From positions 958 through 8,876 of the forward strand of contig PMHI01000437.1 in assembly GCA_003156615.1 (NCBI GenBank): a stretch of DNA of 7,919 nucleotides. Reading direction: 5' to 3'. The translations under genes were made by a program, and so were the position numbers. Source of the DNA: Acidobacteriaceae bacterium. GTDB lineage: Bacteria > Acidobacteriota > Terriglobia > Terriglobales > SbA1. The first letter of the stretch is position 1, and every line of letters begins with the position of its first letter. The notes below the pieces were generated by a model. The model saw only the letters and a list, made by a program, of their open reading frames with translations. It was not told the DNA's origin and searched no databases. Positions 5,939 to 7,919 of this stretch are shown one piece after another.

Positions 5939-6106
5939 TTTCTAAGCTTCCAATCTCTCTGTTAGATGCAGCCGTCTCAGAAATTGTGCGTTGCTTATTT
6001 CGCGCTGCATCGGACTTGCAATCTGTGTCATCTAAAGACACCATACTACATAGCGTGTTTCGCTCGGCTTTGCATATTACGATAGTCATCAGGGAACGGT
6101 TCGGAT
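5939..6106. promoter_or_regulatory. divergent intergenic region with inverted repeats upstream of cysM
   Basis: This 168-bp gap must hold promoters for the unknown gene (minus) and cysM (plus). It contains GATGCAGC (5965-5972) and GCTGCATC (6004-6011), perfect 8-bp inverted arms 31 nt apart. It also contains GTGTC (6025-6029) and GACAC (6037-6041) with a 7-nt spacer. TTGCAA (6016-6021) is a possible -35 for cysM, but no -10 sits at the right distance; TATTAC (6075-6080) is another weak -10. AGGGA (6091-6095) is 11 nt before the cysM ATG and may act as its Shine-Dalgarno. No known riboswitch was recognised. Confidence 0.35.
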
Positions 6107-7093
6107 ATGGGTCAGACTTCAGCCCGGTTGGCGGCAACGATCGCGGCACATCATGCGGCGCAAGCCGCCGTCCTGCGTCCGGGGCTCAGTCTGCTTGAGC
6201 GCATCGGCAATACTCCGCTGCTGCGCTTTGATCGACTCACTGCGCATCTGCCCTCCGTGACACTTTTGGGCAAGGCCGAATGGCACAACCCCGGCGGCTC
6301 GGTGAAAGACCGCGCCGCTGCCAACATCGTTGCTGAAGGACGACTCAGCGGCGAGTTCGGCCCGGGTAAGACCTTGCTCGACGCCACCAGCGGCAACACC
6401 GGCATCGCCTACGCCATGCTGGGCGCGGCCGAGGGATTTCCCGTCATGCTGTGCATGCCGCAAAATGTTTCCGCCGAGCGCAAGAAGATTCTGAGCGCGT
6501 ATGGCGCGAACGTGGTTTATACCGACCCCGGTGACGGCTCCGACGGCGCTATCCGCGTGGCTCGCGAGCTTGCCGCCAAGCATCCGGATTTGTATTTCTA
6601 CGCCGATCAATATTCCAACGACGCCAACTGGCTCGCCCACTATCACGGCACGGCCAACGAAATCTGGCAACAAACCGAAGGGCGGATCACTCACTTTGTG
6701 GCCATGCTCGGCACCAGCGGCACCTTTGTGGGTACCACGCGCCGCCTGAAGGAACTCAATCCCACAATTCGTTGCATCTCGCTGCAACCCGATTCCTCTT
6801 TTCACGGCATCGAAGGCGCCAAGCACATGGCAAGCGCGATCGTGCCCAAGATTTACGACCCGATGCTGGCGGATGAAAATCTAGAGATCGCGACCGAAGA
6901 CGCCTATGCCATGGCCCGACGCGTCGGCCGCGACTGTGGACTGCTGCTGGGAATCTCAGCCGCAGCCAGCATCGCCGGCAGCCTCAGAGTTTCCGAACAA
7001 CTTCAGCTGAGGAACGAACAGCAGGCCGTCGTCGTCACTATCCTCGCTGATTCCGGGGACAAATACGTCAGCGAGAGATTTTGGACGGAATAA
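6107..7093 (+). CDS. cysM: CysM-type PLP-dependent cysteine synthase (probably CysO-dependent)
   Basis: This 328-residue fold-type II PLP enzyme is expected to make an aminoacrylate from O-phosphoserine or O-acetylserine and add sulfur, here probably from thiocarboxylated CysO. The core starts at residue 27 (LSLLERIGNTPLL). The PLP lysine is Lys67 in NPGGSVKDR, the substrate loop is TSGNTG (94-99), and the phosphate-binding loop is GTSGTFVGT (202-210). QPDSSFHGIEGAKHM (227-241) and YDP match the CysM group better than CysK. The position that I align by memory with Arg220 of M. tuberculosis CysM, needed for O-phosphoserine, is Lys239, still basic. There is no regulatory CBS pair, so cystathionine beta-synthase is unlikely. 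An Ala-rich N-terminal extension of 26 residues precedes the core; no other ATG or GTG lies in it. mec follows after 113 nt. The fold is certain; O-phosphoserine and CysO use are inferred from context. Confidence 0.9.
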   Translation: MGQTSARLAATIAAHHAAQAAVLRPGLSLLERIGNTPLLRFDRLTAHLPSVTLLGKAEWHNPGGSVKDRAAANIVAEGRLSGEFGPGKTLLDATSGNTGIAYAMLGAAEGFPVMLCMPQNVSAERKKILSAYGANVVYTDPGDGSDGAIRVARELAAKHPDLYFYADQYSNDANWLAHYHGTANEIWQQTEGRITHFVAMLGTSGTFVGTTRRLKELNPTIRCISLQPDSSFHGIEGAKHMASAIVPKIYDPMLADENLEIATEDAYAMARRVGRDCGLLLGISAAASIAGSLRVSEQLQLRNEQQAVVVTILADSGDKYVSERFWTE

Positions 7094-7100
7094 AAACACC

Positions 7101-7197
7101 ACCACGGAGGGCTCGGAGACCCAGAGAAAAATCGAAAGAGCCACTTCTCATTCCCGGATTCCGAGACTGAAGTTTCTCCGTGACTCAGCCGTAGGTT
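7101..7197. repeat. inverted CACGGAG repeat between cysM and mec
   Basis: A decayed ACCACGGAG...CGGAGACCCAGAGAAAA copy (7101-7130) faces an opposite copy TTTCTCCGTGACTCAGCCGTAGGT (7173-7196). Exact pairing arms are CACGGAG (7103-7109) with CTCCGTG (7176-7182), and CTCGGA (7112-7117) with TCCGAG (7160-7165). The transcript could fold into an interrupted long hairpin. There is no T-run after it, so it is not a standard terminator. It resembles the single-orientation repeat at 3785-3828. Confidence 0.55.
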
Positions 7198-7206
7198 CTG
7201 ATTTTG

Positions 7207-7641
7207 ATGCTGAAACTGTCCCAGGCACACTACGCCGCTCTTCGCCGCCACGGCGAAGAAACCTACCCACAGGAGTGCTGCGGTGTGCTGCTCGGCGGAG
7301 CGAACGATGACGGTACCCGCGTCGTGACCTCGACTGCGCGCTGCGGCAATACCCGCACCGACTCGCCCGAGAACCGTTACCACATCGATCCCCGCGAATT
7401 GATTCGCATTCAGCGCGAGGGCCGCGAGCGCGGGGAGGACATTGTCGGCTTCTACCACTCCCACCCCGACCACCCGGCGCGCTGGTCCGAAACCGATCTC
7501 GCCGAAGCCCACTGGATTGGCTGCTCCTACGTCATCACCAGCGTGGAGAAGGGAAAAGCATCGATGACGAACTCGTTTGAACTGGCTGGTTCCGACGAAG
7601 CCGTCAAGCAATTCATCGACGAGACCGTCGAAATCAATTGA
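7207..7641 (+). CDS. mec: Mec-type JAMM/MPN+ metalloprotease
   Basis: This 144-residue zinc peptidase covers a single JAMM domain, the usual length for Mec/CysO-peptidase proteins. In M. tuberculosis Mec hydrolyses the CysO-cysteine adduct to free cysteine and regenerate CysO. The full motif is present: Glu23 in YPQECCG, His84 and His86 in FYHSHPDHP, Ser94 seven residues on and Asp97 (HxHx7SxxD). The SENRYHIDPRE-like stretch (PENRYHIDPREL) is typical of the group. No signal peptide is seen. The start is ATG 7207; TTG 7204, directly before it, adds one residue and lies 6 nt after TAGGTT, so it may be the true start. Spacing to cysM is 113 nt, filled by an inverted repeat, and a terminator follows. 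Because cysO here has residues beyond Gly-Gly, this protease may also do the maturation cut, as QbsD does for QbsE. Family certain, target inferred. Confidence 0.93.
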   Translation: MLKLSQAHYAALRRHGEETYPQECCGVLLGGANDDGTRVVTSTARCGNTRTDSPENRYHIDPRELIRIQREGRERGEDIVGFYHSHPDHPARWSETDLAEAHWIGCSYVITSVEKGKASMTNSFELAGSDEAVKQFIDETVEIN

Positions 7642-7669
7642 TATCCATGCCGGTCGGCCTCTTGAAGAT

Positions 7670-7690
7670 CCCTTGTGGGGCAAGGGTTTT
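7670..7690 (+). terminator. rho-independent terminator of mec
   Basis: CCCTTG (7670-7675), loop TGGGG, CAAGGG (7681-7686), then TTTT (7687-7690). The 6-bp stem with an immediate short U-run lies 29 nt after the mec stop. The U-run is short, so strength is uncertain. The second arm plus T-run (AAGGGTTTT) is also complementary to AAAACCCTT at 7762-7770. Confidence 0.5.
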
Positions 7691-7919
7691 GCGTGATTTT
7701 CACACGCCGCGAAAAGATCGCGAGAGCGCTGAAGCCCCGTCCTCGCTGACTGGCAACCGCGAAAACCCTTACCCGGCGCAGCCTCGGTAGGAATTTGACC
7801 AGCGGGCTGCACCAATTTCGGTCAAGAGCCTGTGGACGGCGTGCACTCGGCTGAAAATACGCGGGTTACAAACGCAAACTTTTCATTGACTCCGAAAATA
7901 GAAGGAGTAGAAACATAAT
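7691..7919. other. structured non-coding stretch to window end
   Basis: No gene is supported. The stretch is rich in short inverted pairs: CGCGA/TCGCG (7708-7712, 7718-7722; 5-nt loop), GCGAG/CTCGC (7720-7724, 7742-7746), GCAGCC/GGCTGC (7778-7783, 7805-7810) and TTGACC/GGTCAA (7795-7800, 7820-7825), plus the long-range AAGGGTTTT/AAAACCCTT pair (7682-7690, 7762-7770). Near the edge, TTGACT (7886-7891) and AAGGAG (7902-7907) could be the -35 box and ribosome site of a gene starting just beyond the window, since the sequence ends ...CATAAT and a following G would give an ATG 10 nt after AAGGAG. Confidence 0.35.

Noticed and set aside
5939..6106. SAM or other sulfur riboswitch before cysM
   Set aside because: The gap shows no recognisable riboswitch core, and the few inverted repeats do not form a known layout.
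6119..6826. Minus-strand open frame opposite cysM
   Set aside because: Antisense shadow of a fully supported PLP enzyme; no domain-like sequence.
1..7919. AAATAGAAGG occurs at both window ends (1-10 and 7896-7905), suggesting a direct repeat bounding the region
   Set aside because: Only 10 nt match with no mobile-element genes or longer homology, so chance is adequate.
1..7919. CRISPR array, tRNA, rRNA or transposase gene
   Set aside because: No regularly spaced repeats, cloverleaf with a T-loop, rRNA signature or transposase motifs were found on either strand.

Overview
The window is a GC-rich bacterial chromosomal segment with eight genes that look intact. Gene content and the style of the intergenic sequence (degenerate CACGGAG-type dispersed repeats, heptad GGGAGTT repeats) suggest a soil Acidobacteriota. 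This is an inference from style and gene content; there is no rRNA or other marker gene here.

The most coherent theme is sulfur transfer on a protein carrier, the CysO route to cysteine known from Mycobacterium tuberculosis. The left end (minus strand) carries a ThiS/MoaD-like sulfur carrier (cysO) followed by a ThiF/MoeB-rhodanese fusion (moeZ). The right end (plus strand) carries a CysM-type PLP synthase followed by a JAMM metalloprotease (mec). In the known pathway MoeZ activates and thiocarboxylates the carrier, CysM joins it to an aminoacrylate made from O-phosphoserine, and Mec releases cysteine. All four parts are present, but the two halves lie about 4.5 kb apart. The carrier also does not end in Gly-Gly: 12 extra residues follow the Gly-Gly, so it must be cut before it can be activated. 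The neighbouring protease is the obvious candidate.

Layout: a probable moeZ terminator (1-26, minus); moeZ (62-1225, minus); cysO (1325-1633, minus); a divergent peptide/nickel-type ABC ATPase without permeases (1762-2763, plus); a spacer with a TATAAT box; a calcineurin-like metallophosphoesterase with a TTG start (3001-3756, plus); a type I RNase H with a repeat-expanded linker and a short extra C-terminal module (3900-4607, plus); a convergent intergenic region with heptad repeats; a secreted DUF4440/SnoaL-like protein (4877-5365, minus); an unrecognised cysteine-free protein (5462-5938, minus); cysM (6107-7093, plus); an inverted-repeat spacer; mec (7207-7641, plus) with a terminator; and about 230 bp of structured non-coding sequence to the window end.

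The central genes have no evident link to the sulfur pathway. Several genes lacking a Shine-Dalgarno sequence have a TANNNT hexamer 6-7 nt before the start codon, which suggests leaderless transcripts.
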